A stretch of 64,000 nucleotides of DNA from Lumbricus rubellus (taxonomy: Eukaryota > Annelida > Clitellata > Crassiclitellata > Lumbricidae). The first letter of the stretch is position 1; every line of letters starts with the position of its first letter. Below, piece after piece: positions 12,401-23,100 of this stretch. Both the position numbers and the translations under genes were made by a program. The notes beneath the pieces were generated by a model, which was given only the letters and a program-made list of their open reading frames with translations, did no database searches and was not told the origin of the DNA. Location of the stretch: NCBI GenBank assembly GCA_945859605.1, contig OX243816.1, positions 36,856,676 to 36,920,675 on the forward strand, in the 5' to 3' direction.

Positions 12401-13536
12401 GGTCTGTATTCCAATGACAATAATATAATACTAAACTTACAGGCGTATCCTATTGGCCAACAGCAGAACAGGACATAAATGCCATAAGGTTGACAAAAGA
12501 ATACAATGTAAATCTTGAATGGCATTGTTTTAAACTCTCAACTAGTACACTGTGTCCCAATAAATCGGGCACCCTTTTTATAATGTGAATAAAACAGGCA
12601 AATCTTGATCGATTTTCAAAATTTTAAAACTGTTATATCCTGAGATAATTATCTTACACCGATTCAAATATGAAGTTTCTGGCATGAATATTGACGTCAC
12701 AATTACGTCATTTGCATCAGAGAATTCAAATGTTACGTACCGAACACAACGATTTTTGTTGACACTTGGTTTCGATATGTAAATTAACGACGTCATTATG
12801 ACGTAACTTTTTAGTTAGGGCCGTTCACAAATTTACCAATTTGTAGATAATTATCTCAGGATAAAAACAGTTTTGAAATTTTGAAAATCGATTAAGATTT
12901 ACCTGTTTTATTCACATTATAAAAAGGGTGCCCGATTTATTGGGACACAGTGTATATTGCAACTACCCCTGTCTGTCGGCTTGGATATACAATTGCAAAA
13001 CTCACCATTAGGCAGTGCTAAAAGTGTTTTTAAAAATAAGTGCCTGGACGCCCCTTACATTTTCAGGTGTGCTGGCCAAATACCGGTAAGTGGCAGGATG
13101 GCATAGAGATTTGAAAATAAGTGCCAGGACGCCGTCCATGACCGTCCTGCCACTCTTTAAGCCTGCCATTAGGAAGACATTTGCATGGATTTCTGTTGAA
13201 TTATAAAATGGCACTAAGCCTGGGTAGTGGGTACTCTTTTCATTGTGTCAAATTTGTTCAGAAAATTTCTTTTGTAAGAAAATGAGTTGATTCAGTTTGT
13301 TTTCTTTTCAGGCTGAATACTCCTGCATTATTAAATGTGGAGAAACAGATGAGATCACCAATACGTGGAAATTCCCAAGCTATGATGATGAAAAGATAAA
13401 CATTTCTGATGTTATAAAGGAATCTGTGGGCAAAGCCAACACACTGTCCAGAGAACGCTTGCGTTCTGGAAAACCACCAATCTCGGGATTGAGAATTGAT
13501 GTTACAACTGGGTTTGCCCTTTTGGCTCTTGTCTAA
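2467..13536 (+). CDS. Protein kinase - caspase-like protease fusion gene (3' part, nine exons)
   Basis: Nine exons read as one frame: 2467-2608, 3727-3959, 4834-4988, 6354-6476, 9162-9300, 9540-9795, 10789-11561, 12109-12401 and 13312-13536 (stop). Every donor is GT, every acceptor AG, and all intron phases match (2,1,0,0,1,2,1,0), giving about 778 residues. In order they encode a Ser/Thr kinase C-lobe of IRAK/Pelle type, a Cys-rich segment, a hydrophobic stretch, a caspase-like C14 domain and an unrecognised C-terminus. The kinase N-lobe lies outside the window. Kinases of this type act in innate immune signalling and C14 proteases in cell death or proteolytic signalling, so a cytoplasmic immune or death-signalling role is inferred, not shown. 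Weak points are the acceptor at 9540 (which could instead begin a separate gene with a signal-like N-terminus, ATG 9545) and the exit from the caspase exon, where read-through would stop at 11632. The two halves could therefore be two genes, but phase agreement argues for one. Confidence 0.7.
4454..4668 (+). repeat. tRNA-derived SINE
   Basis: The unit begins GGGCACGGTGGTGTAGGG, carries a perfect RNA polymerase III B box (GGTTCGAATCC, 4512-4522), and continues with a non-tRNA body containing GAGCAAGTCCTTCACT and GGAAGTGCCTCTGAATAG. It ends in a CATA microsatellite. A second copy of the same family lies at 42583-42805 on the minus strand. It sits in an intron of the kinase-caspase gene. Confidence 0.85.
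4669..4770. repeat. (CATA)n microsatellite at SINE tail
   Basis: About 100 bases of mostly CATA repeats with a few interruptions. Open frames here on the minus strand only translate the repeat. Confidence 0.9.
4989..6353 (+). other. Intron without other recognised content
   Basis: AT-rich sequence between two kinase exons. A short tandem of CACTTAATGGCTTTTCTTTGT is present at about 6158-6196. I see no other exon or repeat family. Confidence 0.5.
7247..7254 (+). promoter_or_regulatory. TATA box inside the solo LTR
   Basis: TATATAAG lies at the boundary between the GC-rich CAGCCGG repeats and the downstream transcribed-looking part, as expected for the U3/R boundary region of an LTR. Confidence 0.55.
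7668..7815 (+). repeat. 37-bp tandem repeat, four units
   Basis: Units start at 7668, 7705, 7742 and 7779 with ACTCTGGCGCTACATAAACT and are almost identical. They lie inside the putative solo LTR. Confidence 0.95.
8076..9161 (+). other. Intron, mostly unrecognised
   Basis: A short stretch near 8437-8460 (CAGAGACACTCCCAGTGC) matches the 3' domain shared with the SINE family in this window. I recognise nothing else. Confidence 0.4.
9162..9300 (+). CDS. Cys-rich (possible zinc-binding) exon between kinase and caspase domains
   Basis: This 139-nt exon encodes about 46 residues with nine cysteines and two histidines, including CSDSCPENCKFKCLCRSC and YCPEHG. The spacing suggests one or two zinc sites, but I do not recognise a named finger. 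The acceptor is GTAGAG at 9160-9161; using the earlier AG at 9158-9159 would give an in-frame stop. The donor at 9301 is a perfect GTAAGT. It fits phase 0 from the last kinase exon and phase 1 to the next exon. Confidence 0.6.
9540..11561 (+). CDS. Caspase-like (peptidase C14) domain exons
   Basis: Exon 9540-9795 opens with a hydrophobic stretch (RLFLILTLLVSF), then ECFAVLISGCDN, the first beta strand typical of C14 peptidases, and a segment of acidic residues before MGF. Exon 10789-11561 continues with NVTLINE, ELLIVYYSGHGNGED (catalytic histidine in SGHG) and RLLVILDCCYAAR (catalytic cysteine in the DCC motif). SGHG plus DCC resembles metacaspases, paracaspases and CHAT-like clan CD enzymes more than classical caspases, which use QACRG. 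A Cys-rich insert (CNLCTKFKTLC) and an acidic stretch follow. The exon has a GTAAGT donor at 11562; without splicing the frame ends at 11632, giving a possible short isoform. Confidence 0.8.
11700..12010. repeat. Unclassified dispersed-repeat-like block
   Basis: A (CAT)n tract at 11704-11723 is followed by about 290 bases, GC-richer than the surrounding intron, with phrases such as CCAATCCTCGGCCACAATGA. It is flanked by AT-rich intron, lacks an open frame, and looks like the 3' end of a retroelement. I cannot name the family. Confidence 0.35.
12109..13536 (+). CDS. C-terminal exons of the kinase-caspase gene
   Basis: Exon 12109-12401 follows TTTCAG and reads KAVCSLPKYMSYRCLKM after the codon split across the caspase exon donor. 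Exon 13312-13536 follows TTTTCAG, starts AEYSCIIKCGETDEITN and ends in TAA. Together they add about 172 residues. I recognise no family. Support is purely structural: both acceptors have good pyrimidine tracts and phases 1 and 0 fit the preceding exons. The intron between them holds a mariner-type MITE. Confidence 0.55.
12548..12952. mobile_element. Mariner/Tc1-type MITE
   Basis: The element has terminal inverted repeats of roughly 100 bases beginning CACTGTGTCCCAATAAATC and is flanked by TA dinucleotides (12546-12547 and 12953-12954). These are the target duplication and end sequence of the Tc1/mariner superfamily. It has no coding capacity. It lies in the last intron of the kinase-caspase gene. 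Confidence 0.9.
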
Positions 13537-16189
13537 AAGAGATCAAATTTGCTAGACATCATAGACATGCTGTACATTGCATACATATAAAGGGGTATAG
13601 GGCCTACAAAGTTGCTAGTTCTCTATCTGAATGATTAGATGTCTGACTGCAATGTTGCATTCCCATTCATGGAAATTTTTCTGAATTGGAGTAACATGGT
13701 CTGCATGCGTATAGAAACCTAAGTTACGTATCAGCATTGTTTAGTATCCACTGGAAAGGGCAGCAGCCGGTATAATCTCAGGAAATAACCATGTTGAAAA
13801 ACCGGCAAGGTTGAAAACAAATGTGAAGATGCATTGTAAAGCAGCAAATATCAAGAAGTTTTGTGTAGAATTGTACATTTTTAGATTATGTGATATATTC
13901 ATTTCAACAACTTAAGTTTGCTACTATGGTCCAGTGATAATATAGAAATAGGCCTAATTACCCCTTATTTCTGAGCATATATTCAGCTGGCATGATGTCT
14001 TTGAGCAAATTGAGCCATTGCCAAGGATGTGTAAAGGATTTGACATAGCCTATACAAAGGCCTACCGGCCGAGATGTGTACTAGGACTTATGGATATTAA
14101 TCTGGACAAATAGGTCAGTCCAAGGTCGAAAGTAATCGTGATCTCAAAATTTCTAGAGCGCCACTCGAAAGCCATGTGCACGGAACCAGATTATTCATGA
14201 GCAGTCGAGCACTGCTCGTTTCTTATAAGTTTCTCATACTCAAAGAGGCCTATGCATTCATCCAGGACTGTAGCAGTTTTGTTCGACTTAGACGTTCCCC
14301 AGGCATTCTCAGCCTGAATCTGAACATATTACTGAAATTTCAACTCGGTGAAAAGTATATGATTATTAGAATTGAGTGTTATTCAATTCTTTAGGATTAT
14401 TTGTGGAAGAAGACTTCTTATGTTGGCATGCTAGTGTGCTATAAATTTCTAGGTTTGGTTAGGCTATACTGTGTGAGTTTATATCGATTTTGTTGGATTA
14501 ATTATCTGCCGAAAAACACTAGACCTAAACAGTAGACAACTTTGGCTTGTCTTTTTATATTAAATGATTATAGGGCTTATGAATTGTCAGCACTTAGGGC
14601 GTTTTGTGGAGGTTAGCTTAGACTGTAAGCCCTATACGGTACTGTGCGAGTTTATCTAGATTCTGTTGCATTATCTCTGGAGGAACTGTAAACGTCTAAA
14701 CTGTCGTCACTGCTTTAAGTTTTATCTGATTAGTTTTTATTAGTTGAAGAATATATTATGAATAGCAGTTCCTGAGGAGACCATCAGTATGAAACCAGTG
14801 ACTTCATTTTCCAAGCCGCAGCATATGGTGGTGGACGTGGTGGTAATTGGACCTTTCCCATGTCATGTCATCTTCCAACCTACATCTACGATCAGTGTCC
14901 TCATCGTAGCTGTGCTGGAATGGGGCGCGGGTGAAACTCAAATCTCGAACCAAATTTCTACCCTAGCAGGGTTTGAACCCACATCTCTCCATTGGCAGTT
15001 CATCATTCTCAGGCCTACAACTATACACTCAGTCAACCCTGATTATTTAACAACATTTTATTCGGTAACTAATATAGGCCTACTTATATTTTTGCAGATC
15101 GTAAATCTTTATAGAAACAATCCGGTTGACAAACCGCAACCGGTTACAGTGTACTAGTGTAGGCCTACGTTTTATGCAATTTAATATAAACCAATTCACA
15201 AGAACGCAAATTACAGAAGATATAAATCTTAATTACTAACAGAACAGACAGCCTGTGAAACACGGCGCTAATTATAGGCCTAGCAGCTTGCAAATGATGA
15301 CATGCAGTAGGCCTAGAGTCCTAGACCTAATCATGGACATTGGTATTAAAATGCCATGAATGTAAAACGATAAACAATCTTATATGATACGTTGGCCTAC
15401 ATAATAAAGAACGTTAAAATGATGAATTAATTCGTAGGTTCTACTTAATCTTGTAGGCCTATAATATATCTGACCTATCTCCATTCAGTTCCGTTGTTCG
15501 GTCCACGTAGCCTACATGCATGCTGCTCTAATAACTTAATAAGTTACTAACCATATTATATTATTATTATTGACTATAATTATAGGCTATAGTAGGCCTA
15601 TCAGTAGTAGGCTAGTAGCCTATTGGTAGGTCTAACTGACAGAAGTTGAACCAGTTGATTTCAATAGGCCCATAGGCCTGCTTGGTTATGAGTAAAACTC
15701 AACTAAAACTATGACCAATGGTAGCTGCACAATAAAAACATTTAAAAATCGCATTTAAGTCTAATTTATAGCCTATATATATGCCCATCGTCTAATATGC
15801 GTTAATAAATTTCTTAAAATTAGGCCTAACCATGTGTTGAATCAAATCTAAACTTAAACACGTCTTGCCATGGTAGGCTAGGCCTATATGCCTAACTAAA
15901 CAAATTTTTATACAGGCCTTGCCTAATAATTGTCAAATCGCTACTCTTGCTTAATTAAGCCTAGACCTGTTTGAATGAAATAATAAATTGAATACAATTT
16001 CATAGGCCTGTTAGTTAGGCCTAGCTAGGCCACTCATCGTGCATTGTCAATGAACGCAAATATATGAAACACTGAAACTTGATCCATAAGCAGGAAAAAA
16101 CGCAGAAACTCATAAAGTTATAAATGTCCCTTTCAAACACAAGATGTCGTCTCGTCCGTCTATCAGCGCTGCAATGACGTCATTGCTCG
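13537..16189. other. Intergenic region between two convergent genes
   Basis: This lies between the stop of the kinase-caspase gene (+) and that of the neurexin gene (-). It is AT-rich and scattered with many copies of TAGGCCTA. Apart from a SINE-like block I see no gene or RNA. Confidence 0.5.
14850..15045 (-). repeat. Possible second tRNA-derived SINE family
   Basis: On the minus strand a B-box-like GGTTCAAACCC (about 14970-14981) is preceded by a tRNA-like 5' stretch (TGTATAGTTGTAGGCCTGAG). The body differs from the SINE at 4454. The boundaries are approximate. Confidence 0.35.
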
Positions 16190-17060
16190 TCAGACGTACC
16201 ACTCCTTAACGTCTCTCCTCTTCGGCTTCTCAGCTGCAGCTGTCGTCGCCATGGTGATCTGTGGGGCGGGGCTAGCTAGAGTCTTGACGGGAGGGCCAGT
16301 GCTGATCGGTGTTGGCGGAAGCGTATTGCAAGTCTCATACACGTAGCCCTTCGTGTCGCTGCCGCCGCCGTTGCAAGGCAGCTCGTTGCGAGTCTTGTAC
16401 TTGTAGAGCGCGAAAGCAAGAACAAGCAACAATAGAGCGATGCCGATTGCAATGCCGATGATGAGTCCAATGTTCATTGTTAGTTTGTCGATGTAGGCGC
16501 TGTTGGCGTTCCTTCCTGCGTCCTCGAACATCACCTGCTTGATCCTTACTTCCTCCTCGTCCTCCTCTGATGATGAGGTTTTAGACTGCTGAGGCTGTGT
16601 TGCAAGCGTATTCACCAGTCCATTACTTCGGTGATTCTCGAAGCCACCGGTGCTTTGTGAGGACATCCTCTCGGCCAGGGTTGTGGTGGTCGATGTAGCG
16701 ATGGTTCTTGGTTGAACCATCTCTCTTTGAGTTGTCTTGTCGAATATGAGGGTCGATGCCGACGGAGGACTGGATGAGGAGGCGTCCTTGAAGTCTTTGG
16801 AGCCTCCTCCTCCTCCTCCAGCTGACTGGGTCCTGTGGATGTAGATAATGTCATCGGGAGCGGTTGATTTCGTCGTCTTCAGAGGAATGATGACGATGCC
16901 ACCCCCTCCTCCGCCGCCTCTGCCGGGGCCTGGCCCTCCTCCGCCGCCGTTGCCCGAGTAGACATCGCAGTCCTCATCGTCGTCAGGGAAGCACGGCTTC
17001 GAACCGGAAGTCTCCTTGTGAATCGGTGTGTTGAATGGGTGAATTGTTGGAGGACCAACT
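16190..17060 (-). CDS. Neurexin last exon (stalk, TM, PDZ-ligand tail)
   Basis: The 871-nt terminal exon begins after GTAG at 17061-17064 with one base completing a codon. Two poly-Gly runs (GGGGGPGPGRGGGGGGG) and a Ser/Thr-rich, probably O-glycosylated stalk precede an acidic patch (SSSEEDEEEVRIKQ), the transmembrane helix, and a tail of about 70 residues ending RRDVKEWYV. The frames overlapping it on this strand (16276-17070) are shadows. The acceptor's pyrimidine tract is weak, so the exon could start slightly elsewhere. Confidence 0.85.
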
Positions 17061-19815
17061 CTACGCTCACACACGCACATAAATAAACTTTATTGTCTCA
17101 AACACCAAGGGCCTACTCACTAAGCTTATACTTTGCTAACATGCTACCATGCTGCACCTGTAGGATCAATCACCTTGCGCGGGACTCATGTGGTGAAAAT
17201 GCTTTCAGGGTATAATTATGTACCGCATGCATGATTGCATATGCCATAATTTTATATTACCGTATATTTATATATCTACAGTTCCAGACTTTAGCTTCTG
17301 AGGTGCTACACATTATTGACTAGGCCCCTATGAACAAACGGCATCAATCATACTCATATTGGGACCCATGGCATCCACCCTTATGAAACCATTATAGACC
17401 TAGCCACGGGAACTATCAGTTGGCAGTTGCACACGAAATGCTCTAGAAGTGATTTTTCTGACAAATGTACGGCACTTGAGGTGAACTCCTACCAATTAAT
17501 TACAGATGTAAAGATATAATATTATACATGTAGGTGTGATATACAACACAATGCAATATTTTCGTGGGTTACGAGGGGTAGGCTACCGGTACGTCAAGTT
17601 TTGGGCTGGACAGTGGATGTGCAGTATGACTACAGTAACTGTCCCAGAATGTTAATGACCAGAAAAAGGTAGGCCTATACCCATTTTCAGGTTATTCTAT
17701 TGGATAAGGCCATCTGAGCTGAGCCCAGGATTAAAGCCTACAATTAGGCCTATACCCAGCATCATCATCGTCATTGTCATTATTCAATATTTTTTTATTA
17801 GGTCTATATATAGTCATTTATTTTTTTATTACTTTATTAATTTTAATATTTATTTCGTGATCACCTCTTTTGATAGTCCATTCATCCATTCAATCATCCA
17901 TTTCGAGAATTTATATAGCACCTTTTCAAGAATCTACTCAGAGACGCTCCCAGGTAGTATTATTTATCCCAATTATTTGCCTACTGATTACAAATGCATC
18001 AGCAGACGAATACTGACCTGAGTGGTTTCCTGTGCTTGGATAGTCTCGTAGCAGGGTAGAGGAATGCATCAGCATACCTCGCGGGTAGAATGGGGCAGTC
18101 GAGGTTCACTTCCGGTGGACATTCCGTCGTCAGTCGGGTCACAATGAGGTCATCGGAATTGTCGTGAAACGGCTTCTGCAATAGTAATAATTATCAGTCA
18201 TTAAAATTAATTAATGAAAAGGCAAACCTATCTTACATGTTTTTTATAATGTTCGTCTGGACGAAACCATGCTCACATTTTTCTACCAATTAATCGGGTG
18301 CGATCCCTCACCCCGTTTCAATGGGTATAAGGCCTACTCACGCCAAATCAGATCCCGGTGTACTGACCGGCCTAACTATAGTATCGGAGACCGTTAGGGT
18401 CACATTAGACGTCGTGATGTCAGTTAGGGTTAGGGTTAGCGTCGTTACTCTGTCCCAGATAGGCCTACTACTTACCTTACTAGCCAGAGAATCAATCTAA
18501 GAAAAGTCACCGTTCGTATGCGAACCGGTGGGCGATCATGAGCCATCACGCACTGATTCTCAAGGGGCGAACGCTGTGACCAATCCAAAATAGCTGCGGT
18601 GTAATAGTAGGTCCTATGGCCTATGCAGACAGAAGGGGGAAGCGATGAGCCATCCGCACGCTCTCTTTCACAGTGTCGTGTGAGACGCGAATGTCACGAA
18701 ATAGACTATAATAGAGAATTCACCCGAGTGTGAGAATTGTGAAAAAATAACGGGGCGGGGGCTGGGACTATGATCCACTTGGAATTGGAGTGTGAAAAAC
18801 ATAATTTACTACAGGGGTCTAAGACTGGGTGCTGAAACCCCCACTCCCGGCAATTCTCATCTAGTCCCCCCTAACAATCGTATCCCAGATGATGAAAAGT
18901 TGAACAGTCACTTTCGCGTGCAAAATTAATTTCCTTTTTCTTTGTTTTGAACATTGCCAGCTGTGTTTATTCCTACCAGATAACTTTCTTTTCTTTTCTT
19001 TTAGAACACTTAGAACATTTAGAACACCTAGAACATCTAGAGTCACAAAATAAATTCGAGTTACCTTGCTTTGAACATTGCTTAGGTACTCCTGTGTAAA
19101 GCAAATAAATTAGAATTCTAAAAGGATAGATCAACCATGCATCAATGCTATAACTTATAAGGATGACTTATTCTGACTGCATGGAGTGGAAACGAATAAA
19201 GGCAGTTTGTGTAGGCTATAGGACGACGACGATTATATTAGACAACATTTAAATTCTTGTCTTGTCTTCATGACGTTTGAAAGCATACAAGAGATTGCTG
19301 GACAACAGACCTCTTACATAATCATACATAATGTGTCGTACGTGTGTATAATTGTATATGACGTATGCCAGATCTAATCATCAAGATTCAAGACTGACGC
19401 ACACACACGAACGTAAGCCTACGTATATTATGGCTATAAATATCCAACAACACCTGGCAATATATTATGTAGGATATATAATTATATATAATATGTATAC
19501 ATAATATATAATTTTATATATAATATATATATATACGATTATACATGATATATATATATATATATATATATATATCATTCGTCGATGACTTCTGTGGGCG
19601 TATGTTAGCGTTTGCATCAGCACTGCCATCATCATCATCATCATCATCGTCATCATCATCAGCGTCATCATCATCATCGTCATCATCATCAGCCTCCGCA
19701 GCCACAGCCACAGCAGCTCCCCTGTTCTTCCTCTTCCTCTTCCTCTTCCTCTTCTTCTTCTTCTTCTTCTTCTTCTTCTTCTTCTTCTTCTTCTTCTTCT
19801 TCTTGTTCTTCTTCT

Positions 19816-19846
<31 letters not shown>

Positions 19847-20101
19847 TCTCTTCATGGCATCGTATTTGCACTTCTCTCACCGCTGCCGCAGAAGTCGTCG
19901 TCGTCGTCGTCACTCGACAACAGACGCCAACCGTCAACAAGGTAATTCGAAAGCAAATGTAAATTTATCTTGCGCTAGAAAAAAATCAATTTCTCACACC
20001 TAGCCATCGTCGTCGTCACCGGGCGAGATGCAATATGATCGGCCGTGCGTGCTTGCGAGCGTGCAACCTGCCATTGCAGCTGATGCCCTCCATCTTCCTC
20101 C

Positions 20102-20133
<32 letters not shown>

Positions 20134-23100
20134 TACTGAGGCTGCAGCTGCAGCAACAGCTGAACCCACCTTCGAAGGTCTTAGACGACGGTGCCAGCGA
20201 ACGACACAAACCGAATGGCGCAGATGACAAGAGCACCGACCACCACTTCCGCGTCCTTCTCTTCCTCCTCCTGCTTCTTCCTTCTTCTCTTCCTCCTCTG
20301 CATTTCCGCCCTCCTCCTCCTTCTCCTGCTCCTCCTCCTGTTCCTCTTCCTCCTCCTCCATTTCCTGTGCTGCGGTGGCTTCTTGTATCAACTGCTTATG
20401 ACTGGTCAATTATCTCCAGTTACAAAGGATATCCGCTTTGGCGCTGCAGGCAAATCCCTCGTTAGCAGCCGGTCTGTTCCTCTGTCTGTCTGTCTGTCTG
20501 TCTGTCTGTATGTCTGTCTGTGAATGTCTGTCTATTTATACTGGCATGTATGTATGTATGTATGTATGTATGTATGTATGTATGTATGTATGTATGTATG
20601 TATGTATGTATGTATGTATGTATGTATGTATGCATGTATGTATGTATGTATGCTTGTATACGCATGTATGGCATTGTATGCATACCTGCCTGCTGTCCGA
20701 CTTTCCATCCTCCGCGAGAGTGCCTATCTACTTTTACTTTTCCATCTGTCTGTCTATATCTGTCTGCTTCCCGCCTCTTTCAGCCTGAATCCATTGCGAC
20801 CTTCATTCATTTAATCCTTCTTTCCATCCAGTCTATGCTTGTCTGCTCGCCTGCATGCCTACCTACACAATGTATGTGTTTGGCCGCGTGTTGACTGCTA
20901 TATATATCTGATTGTGAATCAGAGGTAGGCCTATACGTATTAGCAGGGATCCCGTCCTAAAGAAAAAGGAACCGGAACGCCGGACACTCACGGCTAGGGG
21001 GTCTGGGGGAGCGTCGTGAGCTCCCCCAGTGGGGTCTGGGGCGAAGCCCCAGCCGACAACGGATTTTAGGGCAATTGCTGCTGAATAGAGCCCGTTTTAG
21101 CCACTTCATTTTACTAATTTTGCTATTTTTACCACTGGATTCTTAGACGTTCTGTGATAAGTAATCTCTTTCTCATCCACTATTTATTTATGCGGAATTC
21201 CTTAGAGCCAACTCGTTTCACCCGGATTCTTCATTGCACTTTGAGCTACTTAGGTTACCGATAAAAATTACTTTGTAGGATACTGGTAGGCCTACTTCCA
21301 TATTATTAGGGCCTGCCATGAAATAATCAGACTGCTTATTATTTTTAGCTAAACATGGAGTCAAAAGCAATGCATGAAAATAATAATAGTTGTAGGCTAT
21401 GGACTACTGTTATTATGCAATGTGTCTGGCTTCTATAGGCGATTATTGACACGGATTAGTTCTCTCAACTTTATAGTCTGTGCACATCTGACACTACTAC
21501 ACTAGCACTATGCAAAGATGCAAGACGAAAATAATGAAACGAAATATTCCAGTTAAGAAATAACACAATAAAATAAAATTGTCAGTAGTTGCATAGACAA
21601 TAGCAAAAGCCATTAAATTCAGTCAAATATTTTCCGCATGTGAAAGTAACGTGGCTCTTCTCGGTCCTCGCATTTCCTGGACTGATTTTCAAATGCGCCA
21701 CGGTGACCGACAGCCAACCATTTCTCCACATACGGAAGCGGGTTGAAGTCCTGCAAGGACGGCCCAACAAGTTTCACAAAAATTAATTTGGATAAACGGT
21801 CAACACCTAGCCTATTCCGAAGAGGCGTACATATTATGTTCATTGTACTGAAGCCACGTTCGGCATCCGCTGATGTTACAGGGATTGTGCTGACAGCGAA
21901 ATTGATATCCGTCATGTCATCAGGTATACTGGAACCCCCATTATCAATGAAATCTCGGAAGCCTCTACGGGTCTTATCAACGTCGACACGCAGTCTCATG
22001 CAAAGTTTGGCAAGTCGCTGTTCACCGTCGTTCCAGGGTGTTGTCACGTCCGCTGGCCACGGGTGTTTGTTCAGCACCTGCAACTGATGACACAATAATG
22101 GATATTGGTTTTATTATCTCTAATGAACTAAGAAGTAAAAAGAAACACATAGGCCTAGACCTAATTGCCATATCAATAATCAATCAATCGACAACAATTA
22201 TATAATTAGGCCCTATAGCATTCCTTCAAGATCCTTACTCAGAGGGGCTCCCAATCGAAGCGCGATCAAAAAAGAGAAGTCTTGAAGAGACCATAAAAAG
22301 GAACCCAAAGAATCAAGGGGTGGCAAGCAGAAGCCAAGATTAGTCGGAGCTCGATCGTATACTGAACAATGAATGAAAAGAATGTACAATGGATGACAGG
22401 GCCTTTCACGTCGCACAACCGAGTAGACTATAGAGTAGTCTTCTTGCCAGGGGCGGAAACCTAGGGGGGACAGGGGGGGACGGTCCCCCCCAAAGAAGAC
22501 GTTGGGGGGGACGGCCCATGCATTTGTCCCCCCCAATGTTCAAGCGTTAGGACATGTACACAATCTTCAGTAGGGAACTAGAGAAAAAAGTTTAGCAGAT
22601 GAAGTAAATATTTATAATGTTATGAACTCCAGAGCAATCCAGGCACTAACCGAAAGTTATTAAGTCCCACATTGGATAGTTTGTGAACATTATACTGTAT
22701 AGATAAGACACCTCTTTTAACTCATTTCCAATTATTATAAAGACTTGAAAACACCCAACGTCACAAACTCACAACGTCACATGTCGGGTTTCTGCTAAAT
22801 TCAATTCAGCTTCTCTTCAGGCTCAAATCAGCGTCATGTTCAACATCAGAAGTAAAAGAAAAAGTTAATACGTAAATAAGTAAGTAAGTAAGTATTTTGT
22901 TTATTGTTCCTCTGGAAAACGAACAGTGGGACATAGAACATCATTGGGTCCATGGGCGGAGTTTATAACGGGCTAGGGGGCTCAAACCCCTCAAGAAGAC
23001 CCAGATTCAGGTCTGTCACAAGGAAAATGGTATAGTTTCCGGGGTTAGCCCCCAAGAAATTTTCACGAGCGAAACTTGAATCCGATGATTAACGCTTTTT

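Noticed and set aside
16276..17070. Three further frames on the minus strand within the neurexin exon
   Set aside because: Shadows of the GC-rich exon; the 296-codon frame ending EWYV is the real one.
18420..18440. TTAGGG repeats suggesting telomere
   Set aside because: Only two or three units here and a degenerate stretch at 54838-54895; too short for telomeric DNA.
19465..20894. Many open frames of 60-150 codons on both strands
   Set aside because: They translate (CTT)n, (CAT)n, (TATG)n and (CTGT)n microsatellites into low-complexity runs; no gene features.
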